From an uncultured Pelagibacteraceae bacterium (GTDB lineage: Bacteria > Pseudomonadota > Alphaproteobacteria > Pelagibacterales > Pelagibacteraceae): a DNA stretch of 64,000 nt. A model generated the notes under the pieces. The model ran no database searches. It was not told the DNA's origin and saw only the letters and a program-made list of their open reading frames with translations. The stretch covers positions 1 to 64,000 of the forward strand of contig CACIPW010000001.1 of the NCBI GenBank assembly GCA_902588635.1. The letters run 5' to 3'. Shown here in pieces: positions 11,388 through 21,347 of this stretch. Within the stretch, counting starts at the first letter, position 1. Every line of letters begins with the position of its first letter. The position numbers and the translations under genes were made by a program.

Positions 11388-11726
11388 ATGAGCGATTTAT
11401 CTGAAAAAAAATGTATTCCATGTGAAGGTGGTACACTCCCATTTGATACAACTGAAATACATAAATATTTAAAAAAAGTAGATGGATGGGATGTAAAAGA
11501 AGATCAATCTAAAAATTTTTACTTAATGAAAGAATTCAAATTTAAAAATTTTTTAAAAAGTCAAAATTTTGTAAGTAAAGTTGGAGAAATTGCAGAAAAA
11601 GAAGGTCATCATCCTGATATATGGTTTGGGTGGGGATATGCAAAGATTAAAATTTTTACTCATGCAATTAAAGGTTTAGCAGAAAGTGATTTTATACTCG
11701 CAGCAAAAATTGATAAAATACTTTAA
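11388..11726 (+). CDS. 4a-hydroxytetrahydrobiopterin (pterin-4a-carbinolamine) dehydratase
   Basis: EKEGHHPDIWFGWGYAKIKIFTHAIKGLAESDFILAAKID. Confidence 0.93.
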   Translation: MSDLSEKKCIPCEGGTLPFDTTEIHKYLKKVDGWDVKEDQSKNFYLMKEFKFKNFLKSQNFVSKVGEIAEKEGHHPDIWFGWGYAKIKIFTHAIKGLAESDFILAAKIDKIL

Positions 11727-13264
11727 TGACGAAAGTGTCTTGTCTTAGAAAAAACTAAAATTGTACCAGTTTCATTTGCAAATTTGATTATTTCTTTATC
11801 TCTAATTGAGCCAGATGGTTGAATTATTGCTGATACCCCAGAATGAACTAAAGTTTCGATGCCATCTACGAATGGGAAAAATGCGTCAGAGGCAGCAATA
11901 ATTCTGCTGTTACTTTTAAAGTCTTGAAATTGTTTCATTTTGTTAATAGCAATTTTACAACTATCTAACCTGCTTGGCTGTCCTGATCCTATGCCAACTG
12001 CTGAATCATTATTAACTAAAACTATTGCGTTTGATTTTACAAATCTACAAACATTAAATGCAAACAACAAATTATCAAAAGTTTTATTGTCTGGTTTTGA
12101 TTTAGATACAATTTTAAAATCTTTTTTTGAAAAAATTTTATTGTCAGCTGACTGAACTAAAAAACTATTAAAATTTGTAATTATATTTTGAGTATCTTTT
12201 AATTTTAAATCTTTAGCATCAATTATTCTTAAGTTTTTCTTCCTTTTTAAGATTTTAAGAGCATCTTTATCTATTTCGTTTCCAATAACCACTTCCAAAA
12301 ATATTTTATTTAGCTCTACTGCTAACTTTTTATTAATTTTGAAATTACAAGAAACTATTCCGCCAAAAGCACTAACGGGGTCACATTTTAAAGCTAATTT
12401 ATAACTTTTTAACTTATCTTTATTTATTGAAACTCCACATGGATTTGCATGTTTTACAATTACAGTTCCTATATTTTTTGGTAATGATTTCGAAATCACT
12501 AGTGCAGAAAAAATGTCGTTATAATTATTATAGCTTAATTGTTTACCATTTAATTGTTTAATTTTTAAACTTTCTTCTTTTGAATAAATAGCAGATTCTT
12601 GATGAGGATTTTCACCATATCTTAATTTTTCTACTAAATTTCCATGTATCACTTTTTTACTAGGAAATTTATTTCCAGATATATTGTTAAAATAGTTTGC
12701 AATTATTGAGTCATAATATGCCGTTTCTACAAAAGCATTTTCGGACATTTTTTGTCTGAACTTTAAAGATGTTCCACCTTTGTTATAATTTAACTCATTA
12801 ATTAGATTTGAATATTGGCTAGGTTTTGTAATTACAGTTACAAAATTATAATTTTTTGCAGCTGCTCTAACCATTGTTGGCCCACCAACATCAATATTTT
12901 CAATTATCTTAAGGTGATTTTTTGTTTTTTTTAAAATATTTTCAAATGGGTAAAAATTCACAATAACTAAATCGATTTCCTTAAATTTATTTTTTAATAA
13001 TTGTTTTTTGTGTAATTTATTTTTTCTCTTGCTTAAAATTCCCGCATGTATTTTTGGATGCAATGTTTTAACTCTTCCATCTAAGATTTCTGAAAATTTA
13101 GTATAATTAGAAATTTCAGTACATTTATATTTAAGTTTTTTTATTTCTTTGTAGGTTCCTCCAGAGCTAATTATTTCTATTTTGTATTTATTTAGAGTTT
13201 TTAAAATAGAACGTAAATTTTCTTTATTTGATAAGGAAATTATTGCTCTTTTAATCTTTTTCAT
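11723..13264 (-). CDS. purH: Bifunctional AICAR formyltransferase/IMP cyclohydrolase
   Basis: RAIISLSNKENL...EISSGGTYKEI, DGRVKTLHPKIHAGIL, KHANPCGVS. Confidence 0.97.
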   Translation of the reverse strand: MKKIKRAIISLSNKENLRSILKTLNKYKIEIISSGGTYKEIKKLKYKCTEISNYTKFSEILDGRVKTLHPKIHAGILSKRKNKLHKKQLLKNKFKEIDLVIVNFYPFENILKKTKNHLKIIENIDVGGPTMVRAAAKNYNFVTVITKPSQYSNLINELNYNKGGTSLKFRQKMSENAFVETAYYDSIIANYFNNISGNKFPSKKVIHGNLVEKLRYGENPHQESAIYSKEESLKIKQLNGKQLSYNNYNDIFSALVISKSLPKNIGTVIVKHANPCGVSINKDKLKSYKLALKCDPVSAFGGIVSCNFKINKKLAVELNKIFLEVVIGNEIDKDALKILKRKKNLRIIDAKDLKLKDTQNIITNFNSFLVQSADNKIFSKKDFKIVSKSKPDNKTFDNLLFAFNVCRFVKSNAIVLVNNDSAVGIGSGQPSRLDSCKIAINKMKQFQDFKSNSRIIAASDAFFPFVDGIETLVHSGVSAIIQPSGSIRDKEIIKFANETGTILVFSKTRHFRH

Positions 13265-14895
13265 GAAATTTTATTTATTTCCCATTTTATATTCTGATTT
13301 TCATTTTGAGTCATGCTAGAAATAAATATATTTTTATTTTCTGTATAAGAACTTTTTTTTCCAAAATATAGACCGGTTTCTAAATTAATTTTATGATTAT
13401 TACATGTGAATTTCCAACCTTCATTACCTACTTCTATAAATATTGACTTACTATCTTGAGTTTTCATAATTTTTGAAGATGGTTGTAAATGAAAACGTAT
13501 TTCAAAATTTGTACTTTTATAATTTTTTTTCTTTATCAATGTATCCGTTCCAATAAATTTGTTATGTTCGGGGAAGAATTCGATTTTTCTTTCATGTATA
13601 ATACCGTATTTTTTAAGATATCCATTGTGTGAAGCTATAATATTCCAATAGTTTTTTTCAAATGCACTAGATTTATTCAAAATTTTTAACCCTTTTTCAA
13701 TTATTGAACTTTTGTTTCCAATTTTTCTTAATTTACAAGATGAATTGTTATCAATTATTAGCGTGCTATGAGTTGCGGTAGATTTTGATAATTCGTTTAG
13801 CTTATGGTTATAGTTTTGAAAATATCCTGAGTTACATATTATTTTTTTTCCATTCGATATAATTTCAAAAGATAAAGTTCCTGATTGATAATCTTTAGAA
13901 AATTTTTTTTCTGGACTTGAGCCAACATCCATTATTAATGCAATTTTTTTATTTTTTTGAATTGAATAGCCTCCTATTTCTTGATTTTCATTTTTAAATT
14001 TATAACCAAATCTTGAAAGATAATTATCAAAATCATTATTATTAATTTCATGATTTCCATTAAAAAGTATGCTTTGTTTTAAGCTTTGACAAATTAATGA
14101 GTAAGCATTACCCAAGTTATATATTGTTTCATCTATAAATTCGGGAATATCTGTTTGAGAGTCTTTTAGCCACTCTCTTATTAAAATACAATATTTATAG
14201 TAAAAATTTAGTTGTCTTATGTTTCTTGTTTTTGGAAAACCTTCCACATCTAAAGAATATTTAATTATTTTTTTAAAAATGCTTAAGCCAGATTCTAAAT
14301 ACTTCGAATTATCTTGATAAGATATGCCCACAAGAATAATAGATGCACAACCAATAATTTTATCATCAAAATTTTGTGATCTTTCAATTTCATTTATCAA
14401 ATGATTTGTTTGTTTTTGTACAATATTGTTAAATATTTTTTTATAATCTTCACTACTATCTTCATAAGTTAGTTTTGCATTTGATAACCAGGCTATAATT
14501 CTTTTAGAGATGATATCAATTTCCCAGTTTTTTGAATTATATTTGTTATTAGAATTTATCCAGTTAAGAATTATTGATTGTGTTATTTTTTTAGATGACT
14601 TCAAATCTAGTGTAAACAACCAGAAAAAATTATGCAATTTTTCATAGTCTTTTTTTGTAATATTTTTATTTTCCCAAATAGAGTTTAAATAAAAATCTTC
14701 AATTTTATTTTTCTTTTTTTTATATTTTATTATGCAGTCTATTAAACCAGGATCTGGTTTATATTCTAAATTTCTATTTTCAATTTTAGAAATTTTTTTA
14801 TTATAAATAATTGAATTTAAATAAAAATTTCGTGTTTTATTTGCAAAGAAAAAAAAAAATTGATTTATATAATTAAATGAATTTTTTAAAATCAT
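13261..14895 (-). CDS. Heparinase II/III family protein
   Basis: 544 aa; FNGNHEINN, ATHSTLIIDNNSSCKLRKIG, RIIAWLSN; neighbour of purH/rpe as in other alphaproteobacteria. Confidence 0.8.
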   Translation of the reverse strand: MILKNSFNYINQFFFFFANKTRNFYLNSIIYNKKISKIENRNLEYKPDPGLIDCIIKYKKKKNKIEDFYLNSIWENKNITKKDYEKLHNFFWLFTLDLKSSKKITQSIILNWINSNNKYNSKNWEIDIISKRIIAWLSNAKLTYEDSSEDYKKIFNNIVQKQTNHLINEIERSQNFDDKIIGCASIILVGISYQDNSKYLESGLSIFKKIIKYSLDVEGFPKTRNIRQLNFYYKYCILIREWLKDSQTDIPEFIDETIYNLGNAYSLICQSLKQSILFNGNHEINNNDFDNYLSRFGYKFKNENQEIGGYSIQKNKKIALIMDVGSSPEKKFSKDYQSGTLSFEIISNGKKIICNSGYFQNYNHKLNELSKSTATHSTLIIDNNSSCKLRKIGNKSSIIEKGLKILNKSSAFEKNYWNIIASHNGYLKKYGIIHERKIEFFPEHNKFIGTDTLIKKKNYKSTNFEIRFHLQPSSKIMKTQDSKSIFIEVGNEGWKFTCNNHKINLETGLYFGKKSSYTENKNIFISSMTQNENQNIKWEINKIS

Positions 14896-14901
14896 TTTAT
14901 G

Positions 14902-15561
14902 TTAACTTAACTTTAAAGTATCAATATTTTTTTTAATATCACCATTATTGCTTTTGAATATTGTTGTTCCCGAAACAAGTATATTTGCTCCTGCATTTAT
15001 TAAACTTTTGCTATTTTCAAAATTTATCCCACCGTCAACCTCAATATCAAAATTTAAATTATTTTTTTCTTTTATTATTTTTAAATCTTTAATTTTACTT
15101 ATGATATCAGGAATAAATTTTTGCCCACCAAACCCTGGATGAACACTCATAATTAAGATCAAGTCTATATCAGTTAAAAAATTTTTAATTAAATCAATTT
15201 TTGTATCTGGATTTAAAGAAACACCTACCTTTTTATTAAAACTTTTTATAAGATTGATTGAATCTTTTAAATTATCAGTTGCTTCTGGATGTATAGTTAT
15301 AATATCAGCCCCAGCATCTGCATAGTCTTTAATATATTTATGAACTGGAGATATCATCAAGTGAACATCAAAAATCAAATCTGTATACTTTCTTAAACTT
15401 TTAATTACAGGTGGACCTATTGTTAAATTTGGCACGAAGTGACCATCCATAACATCAACATGTATCATGTCTGCTCCTCCTACCTCTAATCTTTTGATTT
15501 CTTTTCCTAATTGACTAAAGTCACCTGATAATATTGATGGAGAAATTTTTATTTTTTTCAT
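14902..15561 (-). CDS. rpe: Ribulose-phosphate 3-epimerase
   Basis: SPSILSGDFSQLGKEI, HVDVMDGHFVPNLTIGP, VHPGFGGQKFI. Confidence 0.97.
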   Translation of the reverse strand: MKKIKISPSILSGDFSQLGKEIKRLEVGGADMIHVDVMDGHFVPNLTIGPPVIKSLRKYTDLIFDVHLMISPVHKYIKDYADAGADIITIHPEATDNLKDSINLIKSFNKKVGVSLNPDTKIDLIKNFLTDIDLILIMSVHPGFGGQKFIPDIISKIKDLKIIKEKNNLNFDIEVDGGINFENSKSLINAGANILVSGTTIFKSNNGDIKKNIDTLKLS

Positions 15562-15605
15562 TGATTGCTAGATTAACTAGTATCAATTTTAGTTTTTAAT
15601 TTGAA

Positions 15606-15956
15606 TTAATTTTTGCCGAAAATTTGGTAAATTTGTGCCGCTATTTCACTTTCTAGCGGAAAAGATAGCATACCCATGACAGAATACCCTAATAAATATG
15701 GCATTAGGTAAAATCTAAACATGAAAAAAAACCAAGCCACATAAAGTGGAATAATAGGTCTTATTATAAATGAAGGAGTTATTGGTTTGAATAAATTTAT
15801 TAAAGGATCTGTTAATTTTACAAATATTTTCATGAAAAAAAACTCAGAATCTTCTCTTTGGAAGATATTCATCGCTACTCTTCCAATTAATGTCCACATA
15901 ATCATACCCATTACATAATCAATTAAATAGACTAGAGGATGAAAGTTTGCAGACAT
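15606..15956 (-). CDS. Small membrane protein, possibly YggT-like
   Basis: 116 aa; hydrophobic with LTDPLINLFKPITPSF motif reminiscent of YggT family. Confidence 0.5.
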   Translation of the reverse strand: MSANFHPLVYLIDYVMGMIMWTLIGRVAMNIFQREDSEFFFMKIFVKLTDPLINLFKPITPSFIIRPIIPLYVAWFFFMFRFYLMPYLLGYSVMGMLSFPLESEIAAQIYQIFGKN

Positions 15957-15971
15957 TGAAGACTTTTAAAA

Positions 15972-15999
15972 TTAAAAGGGGCGAAATTTATCGCCCCTT
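15972..15999 (-). terminator. Rho-independent terminator of the symporter operon
   Basis: AAGGGGCGA-aattta-TCGCCCCTT stem (15976-15999); on the minus strand followed by TTTTAATTTT. Confidence 0.8.
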
Positions 16000-16013
16000 A
16001 AAATTATAATTAT

Positions 16014-17828
16014 TTAGTGTTGTTTGCCAAGTACTGTTTTACCGCTAGGTATACGTACTTCGTCAACCATTCTTTGAGTAGCAGCGTCTGGTGCTTTAGT
16101 CATTAAACTAACAACAACCATAGATACTAAACTAACTGCTGATCCAACTATTCCGAATGTAAGTTGAGTAACACCCCAGAATCCTGCTCCACCATTACGT
16201 ACCCAAATTAGATACGCAGTACCAGAGATTAGACCTAGAAGCATTCCTGCAACTGCGCCCGGTGCATTTGCTCTCTTCCACCATACTCCTAGTACAAGTG
16301 GGAAGAACAATCCTGACATCGCAAAGTCAAAAGCCCAGATAACCGAACCTAAGATACCTTGGATCTCTAATGCAGCAATAGAAGCTCCAGCAAAACCAAT
16401 TATGAAAAGTAGTACCCTTGCAACAATTAGTCTTTTTGCAGTTTCTGCTTTAGGGTCAATGATCTTGTAATACAAGTCATGAGATAAAGCATTTGCAATT
16501 GCTAAAACTAAACCATCAGCAGTAGACATGGCTGCAGCCATACCTCCAGCAGCAACTAGTCCTGAAATTACATAAGGTAGTCCAGCAATTTCCGGTGTAG
16601 CTAATACAACGGCTTTACCACCCATGAAAAACTCATTTAATTCAAGTGTTCCATTTCCGTTAAAGTCGCTTACAAACATTAAGTTTGCTTGATTCCAGTT
16701 TTGATACCAATCTATATTTTGAACATCAGCTATTGATTTACCAATAATTCCTGTTGAAAGTGTTGGATCCATCAATGATAGTTTTGATAATGTAGCTAAC
16801 ATTGGTGCTGAAGAGTAAAGTAGGAATATAAAGAATAATGACCAACCTACTGATCTTCTAGCAGTTTTTACACTTGGAGTAGTAAAATATCTCATCATAA
16901 CGTGTGGTAATGAAGCTGTTCCAGCCATCATACAAACCGCTAATGAAATAAATTTCCAAGGTGTAGTGTTAACTGACGAGTGAGCTTTAGTTATACCCGC
17001 TAAGCCTTTTGGTACTGTAGCTAAATCAGCTGCAGAGTTTTTAGTAAATCCAAATTGACCCTCTAGTTCAGCAATTCTAGCTACTTCATCTGCTAGCATT
17101 AAGTGCGGAAATACACCAGCACCCATTTTATTACTAATCCAGAATACAGGTAACAAGTACGCTATGATTAACACAATGTATTGTGCAACCTGCGTCCATG
17201 TAACTGCTCTCATTCCACCAAGCATAGAACAAAGTAATATACTTGCTAATCCAACGTACACAGCTAATTTAAAAGGAATATCTAGTGCTACCGAAGCAAT
17301 AGTTCCTGTTGCATTAATTTGTGCAGTCACATAAGTAAATGAAGCTACAGTTAAAACTATAACGGCACTTACCCTTGCTAAGTTACCACCATATCTTGTA
17401 CCAATGAAATCTGGAACCGTATAACATCCAAATTTTCTTAAGTAAGGTGCCAACAAAGACGCAACAAGTACGTATCCACCTGTCCATCCAACTAACAACG
17501 CCATATATCCGTAGCCTTTAAAGTAAATTCCACCTGCCATTGCAACGAATGAAGCACCAGACATCCAGTCTGCTGCAGTAGCCATTCCGTTAAATACAGT
17601 TGGTACTTGTCTACCTGCTACATAGTACGCATCTAGTTGAAGTGTACGAGATAAATAACCAATTATTGCATAGATTGAAACGGTAAAAGCAACGAAAAAG
17701 ATACCTATCAATTTCGCTGACATACCCGCCTGCTCTGCTATAGCCATTAAGATTATGAATACAAGGAAACCTCCTGTGTATATTCCATAAACTTTTGGCA
17801 GATTATCTATAAATTTTCCCTTAATCAT
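16014..17828 (-). CDS. Sodium:solute symporter (ActP-like, VC_2705-type subfamily)
   Basis: 604 aa; ADWMSGASFVAMAGGIYFKGYGYMALLVGWTGGYVL; paired with DUF4212 small subunit. Confidence 0.92.
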   Translation of the reverse strand: MIKGKFIDNLPKVYGIYTGGFLVFIILMAIAEQAGMSAKLIGIFFVAFTVSIYAIIGYLSRTLQLDAYYVAGRQVPTVFNGMATAADWMSGASFVAMAGGIYFKGYGYMALLVGWTGGYVLVASLLAPYLRKFGCYTVPDFIGTRYGGNLARVSAVIVLTVASFTYVTAQINATGTIASVALDIPFKLAVYVGLASILLCSMLGGMRAVTWTQVAQYIVLIIAYLLPVFWISNKMGAGVFPHLMLADEVARIAELEGQFGFTKNSAADLATVPKGLAGITKAHSSVNTTPWKFISLAVCMMAGTASLPHVMMRYFTTPSVKTARRSVGWSLFFIFLLYSSAPMLATLSKLSLMDPTLSTGIIGKSIADVQNIDWYQNWNQANLMFVSDFNGNGTLELNEFFMGGKAVVLATPEIAGLPYVISGLVAAGGMAAAMSTADGLVLAIANALSHDLYYKIIDPKAETAKRLIVARVLLFIIGFAGASIAALEIQGILGSVIWAFDFAMSGLFFPLVLGVWWKRANAPGAVAGMLLGLISGTAYLIWVRNGGAGFWGVTQLTFGIVGSAVSLVSMVVVSLMTKAPDAATQRMVDEVRIPSGKTVLGKQH

Positions 17829-18091
17829 TAATCATCTCCTTTTTCGGTATAGCCAAACTCTGCATCTATTTTTTCTTGTTGATTTGCAAACCAAAAAATA
17901 AGTATTACAAAAATTCCAAGTGACCCTTGGCATGTCATGTAGTATGACAATGGATATCCAAGAGGTCTAAAACTAGACGCTTCCATTTCGGCTCCGAAGA
18001 AAAAGATGCCAATTGAGAATACAAACCAAATTGCTAAAGTTACGAACAGCAAATTTCTGGTTTTTTCCCAGTGTTTTTCTTGTTTTGACAT
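17828..18091 (-). CDS. DUF4212 domain protein (small subunit of SSS symporter)
   Basis: 87 aa, two TM helices; HWEKTRNLLFVTLAIWFVFSIGIFFFGAEM; overlaps symporter start. Confidence 0.9.
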   Translation of the reverse strand: MSKQEKHWEKTRNLLFVTLAIWFVFSIGIFFFGAEMEASSFRPLGYPLSYYMTCQGSLGIFVILIFWFANQQEKIDAEFGYTEKGDD

Positions 18092-18209
18092 TTTTTATCC
18101 TCCCTATAGGTTAAAAAAAAAGGATTCATACATATTATACTGTAGATTGAAACCCCTAAAAATCTATAATAAATGGGAATTTTATATTATATAACAACCT
18201 GAGGTAGCA

Positions 18210-18836
18210 ATGACTTTAAAATACAGATTTAATTTAAAAGACATAAAGCTTGAGGATTTTAAGCTTTATTTATTTTCTTTGTTTAAAGCTTTCATACCTA
18301 AAAAAAAAATAAAAGATATGAAAGATCTTAAGGAGTTTATTCAAAAAAAATCAGCATGGGTATCTCAAGTAACTTTGTACAGTTATTTAAAAACAAGAAT
18401 GGGTACAAAGTATGTATTACACTTTGACGACGAGGTATTGTTAGGTTCTATTAACAAAGCTAAATGGAATATTTATTCAGTTGCTCTACAAGATCTTACT
18501 TTTTTTAGTTTTTCATATCTCAATGTTTTTTTTAATTATCAAGAAGTTGAAAATGCAAAAAAGATTTATGAAAATATTTTAGATGATGAAATTTCAAATG
18601 GAATGTCGGCTGATATCATAGAAAAAGGAAAAAAAACTTTTGAAGAACGTTTGCAAAAAATAAACTGGAAAACTCATTGCGGTTCTTTACCATTTAACGA
18701 TAGCGCTTTGTCGTTATATGAGTGGGCTCCTATAGCCGATGAATTAAAAACTTTAGATAGAAAAATAGTTTTAAATTCTATGATTTTAAAATGGGATAAT
18801 ATTCAGAAAGAATTTATAAAATTAATTAAATTTTAA
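18210..18836 (+). CDS. Hypothetical protein
   Basis: 208 aa ORF, convergent with acs; family not recognised. Confidence 0.65.
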   Translation: MTLKYRFNLKDIKLEDFKLYLFSLFKAFIPKKKIKDMKDLKEFIQKKSAWVSQVTLYSYLKTRMGTKYVLHFDDEVLLGSINKAKWNIYSVALQDLTFFSFSYLNVFFNYQEVENAKKIYENILDDEISNGMSADIIEKGKKTFEERLQKINWKTHCGSLPFNDSALSLYEWAPIADELKTLDRKIVLNSMILKWDNIQKEFIKLIKF

Positions 18837-20865
18837 TATTTTTTCTATTTTGGACTAAACTTTCGACTACTGTTGGATCTGCCAATGTTGTTGTGTCGCC
18901 CAATTGATCATGTTCGTTTGCTGCAATTTTTCTTAAAATTCTTCTCATAATTTTTCCAGATCTTGTTTTTGGAAGTCCAGGAGAAAAATGTATAAGGTCA
19001 GGTGTTGCAATTGGTCCAATTTGTTTTCTTACCCAAAGCTTCAATTCTCTTTCAAGATCATAATCTTCTTTTTCTCCAGCATTCAAAGTTACATAACAAT
19101 ATAAGCCGCTACCTTTAATATCATGAGGGTAGCCAACGACCGCAGCCTCAGCAACTTTTGGATGAGCAACAAAAGCACTTTCAATTTCTGCCGTTCCCAA
19201 GTTATGTCCAGATACAATTATCACATCATCTACTCTACCAGTAATCCAGTAATATCCATCCTTATCCCTCTTACATCCATCGCCTGTAAAATATTTTCCA
19301 TCAAATTGAGAAAAGTATGTATCAATAAATCTTTGATGGTCACCATAAACAGTTCTCATTTGTCCAGGCCATGATTGTGCTATGCACAATCTTCCTTTAC
19401 ATTCGCCTTTTAATGTTGCACCTTTTTCATCTACAATAACTGGTTTAATCCCATAAAAAGGTTTAGTTGCAGATCCTGGTTTCAAATTTATTGCACCGGT
19501 TTGTGGACTAATAAGTATTCCTCCAGTTTCTGTTTGCCACCAAGTATCAACAATCGGACATTTTGAATTCCCAACTGTTTTATAATACCACTTCCAAGCC
19601 TCTGGGTTTATGGGTTCTCCAACAGTTCCTAATAGTTTTAACGATTTTCTTGAAGTTTTTTTAACTGGATCTTCACCTTCTCTCATAAGCGCTCTTATTG
19701 CTGTAGGAGCTGTATAGAAAATATTTACTTTATATTTATCAACTATTTGCCACCACCTCGAACTGTCTGGATATGTTGGTATTCCCTCAAACATTATTGT
19801 TGTTGCTCCATTAGAAAGAGGTCCATAAATTATATAACTGTGACCTGTAATCCAACCAATGTCGGCAGTACACCAGTAAATGTCTTTTGGTTTGTAGTTA
19901 AAAATATATTGATGGGTCATAGAGGCATAAACCATATACCCGCCGGTTGTATGCAAAACTCCTTTTGGTTTTCCAGTTGAACCAGATGTATAAAGTATGA
20001 ATAAAGGATCTTCCGCATTCATTTCTTCTGGCTCGCAGTTAGTAGAAATATTTTTAATCATATCGTCATACCAAATATCTCTTTTACTATCCCAATTAAT
20101 ATAATTTCCGGTTCTTTTAACAACTATGCATTTTTTAATATCTCTACATTTAGAAAGAGCTTGATCAGTAATATCTTTAAGTGGAATAGTTTTTCCTCCT
20201 CTTATTCCCTCATCCGCAGTTATTACGTAATCTGATTTACAATCATCAATTCTTCCTGCTATTGAATCTGGTGAAAAACCGCCAAATATTATTGAATGTA
20301 TTGCTCCTATTCTCGCGCATGCAAGCATAGTAAAAGCTAATTCTGGAATCATTGTGAGATAAATAGTAACTCGATCACCTTTCTTAATGCCTAATTGTTT
20401 AAGTCCATTAGCAACTCTTGAAACTTCTTTATGCAATTGTTTATAGGAAATTTTCTTTGTATCTTTTGGGTTGTCACCAACCCATATTATTGCAGTTTTA
20501 TCTTTTTTATCTTTTAGATGTCTATCAATACAGTTTTCAGATGCATTTAAGGTTCCGTCCTCATACCATCTGATATAAACTTCATCTTTACTATATTTTA
20601 CGTTTTTAATTTTTTTATATGGTTTAATCCAATCTATTCTTTTACCTTCTTTTTTCCAAAATTCATCATTACTTTGGATTGATTTTTTGTATTTAGCTTC
20701 ATAACCTGATTTATTAACTATGGCCCTTTTGATCCACTCAGTTTTAGTCTTGATAGTTAAGCCGCCACTCTCACTTTTAGTTTTGTTATTTTTTTTATAT
20801 GTTTTTTTTTTGATTTTTTTATAAAATTTTTTTTTTTTTGATTTTTTTTTAGATCTTCTGGCCAT
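18826..20865 (-). CDS. acs: Acetyl-CoA synthetase
   Basis: [73 protein letters not shown]. Confidence 0.96.
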   Translation of the reverse strand: MARRSKKKSKKKKFYKKIKKKTYKKNNKTKSESGGLTIKTKTEWIKRAIVNKSGYEAKYKKSIQSNDEFWKKEGKRIDWIKPYKKIKNVKYSKDEVYIRWYEDGTLNASENCIDRHLKDKKDKTAIIWVGDNPKDTKKISYKQLHKEVSRVANGLKQLGIKKGDRVTIYLTMIPELAFTMLACARIGAIHSIIFGGFSPDSIAGRIDDCKSDYVITADEGIRGGKTIPLKDITDQALSKCRDIKKCIVVKRTGNYINWDSKRDIWYDDMIKNISTNCEPEEMNAEDPLFILYTSGSTGKPKGVLHTTGGYMVYASMTHQYIFNYKPKDIYWCTADIGWITGHSYIIYGPLSNGATTIMFEGIPTYPDSSRWWQIVDKYKVNIFYTAPTAIRALMREGEDPVKKTSRKSLKLLGTVGEPINPEAWKWYYKTVGNSKCPIVDTWWQTETGGILISPQTGAINLKPGSATKPFYGIKPVIVDEKGATLKGECKGRLCIAQSWPGQMRTVYGDHQRFIDTYFSQFDGKYFTGDGCKRDKDGYYWITGRVDDVIIVSGHNLGTAEIESAFVAHPKVAEAAVVGYPHDIKGSGLYCYVTLNAGEKEDYDLERELKLWVRKQIGPIATPDLIHFSPGLPKTRSGKIMRRILRKIAANEHDQLGDTTTLADPTVVESLVQNRKNIKI

Positions 20866-20877
20866 GATTTTTTTTTA

Positions 20878-21291
20878 TTAAATATTACCCATCTTATTTA
20901 TAATTTTCCAGCTTTTTGAATCTATTGGCATTACTGAAAGTCTGCTCTGTTTTACTAGAGATAAGTGCTTAAGTTCTTTATCTTTTTTAATATTTTCTAG
21001 TGTAACTGGTTTTTTCAGTTTATTTCTGAATTTAACTTGTACAGCAAAAAACCTTTTTTTTTTATCAGACGGATCAATAAAAGCCTCTTTAGTCACTTCA
21101 ATTATTCCAACAATTTCTTTTCCTATGTTTGAATGATAAAAAAAACAGAGATCGCCCTTTTTCATTTTTTTTAAATTATTTGCCGCCTGGTAATTTCTAA
21201 CACCATCCCACATAGACCCTTTCAAGCCTTCTTTTTTTTGTTGATCTATAGACCAAACATTTGGCTCAGATTTAAGTAACCAATAAGACAT
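20878..21291 (-). CDS. EVE domain protein
   Basis: YWLLKSEPNVWSIDQQ...WDGVRNYQAANNLKKMKKGDLCFFYHSN. Confidence 0.93.
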   Translation of the reverse strand: MSYWLLKSEPNVWSIDQQKKEGLKGSMWDGVRNYQAANNLKKMKKGDLCFFYHSNIGKEIVGIIEVTKEAFIDPSDKKKRFFAVQVKFRNKLKKPVTLENIKKDKELKHLSLVKQSRLSVMPIDSKSWKIINKMGNI

Positions 21292-21347
21292 TTTTTTTAC
21301 TAATAATGTTTTATCATCATAAAATAAAAATATATATTATAAATTAA

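Noticed and set aside
15560-15590. Small inverted repeat TTGATTGCTAGATTAACTAGTATCAA upstream of rpe
   Set aside because: Short interrupted stem in AT-rich DNA; could easily be chance and has no U-tract.
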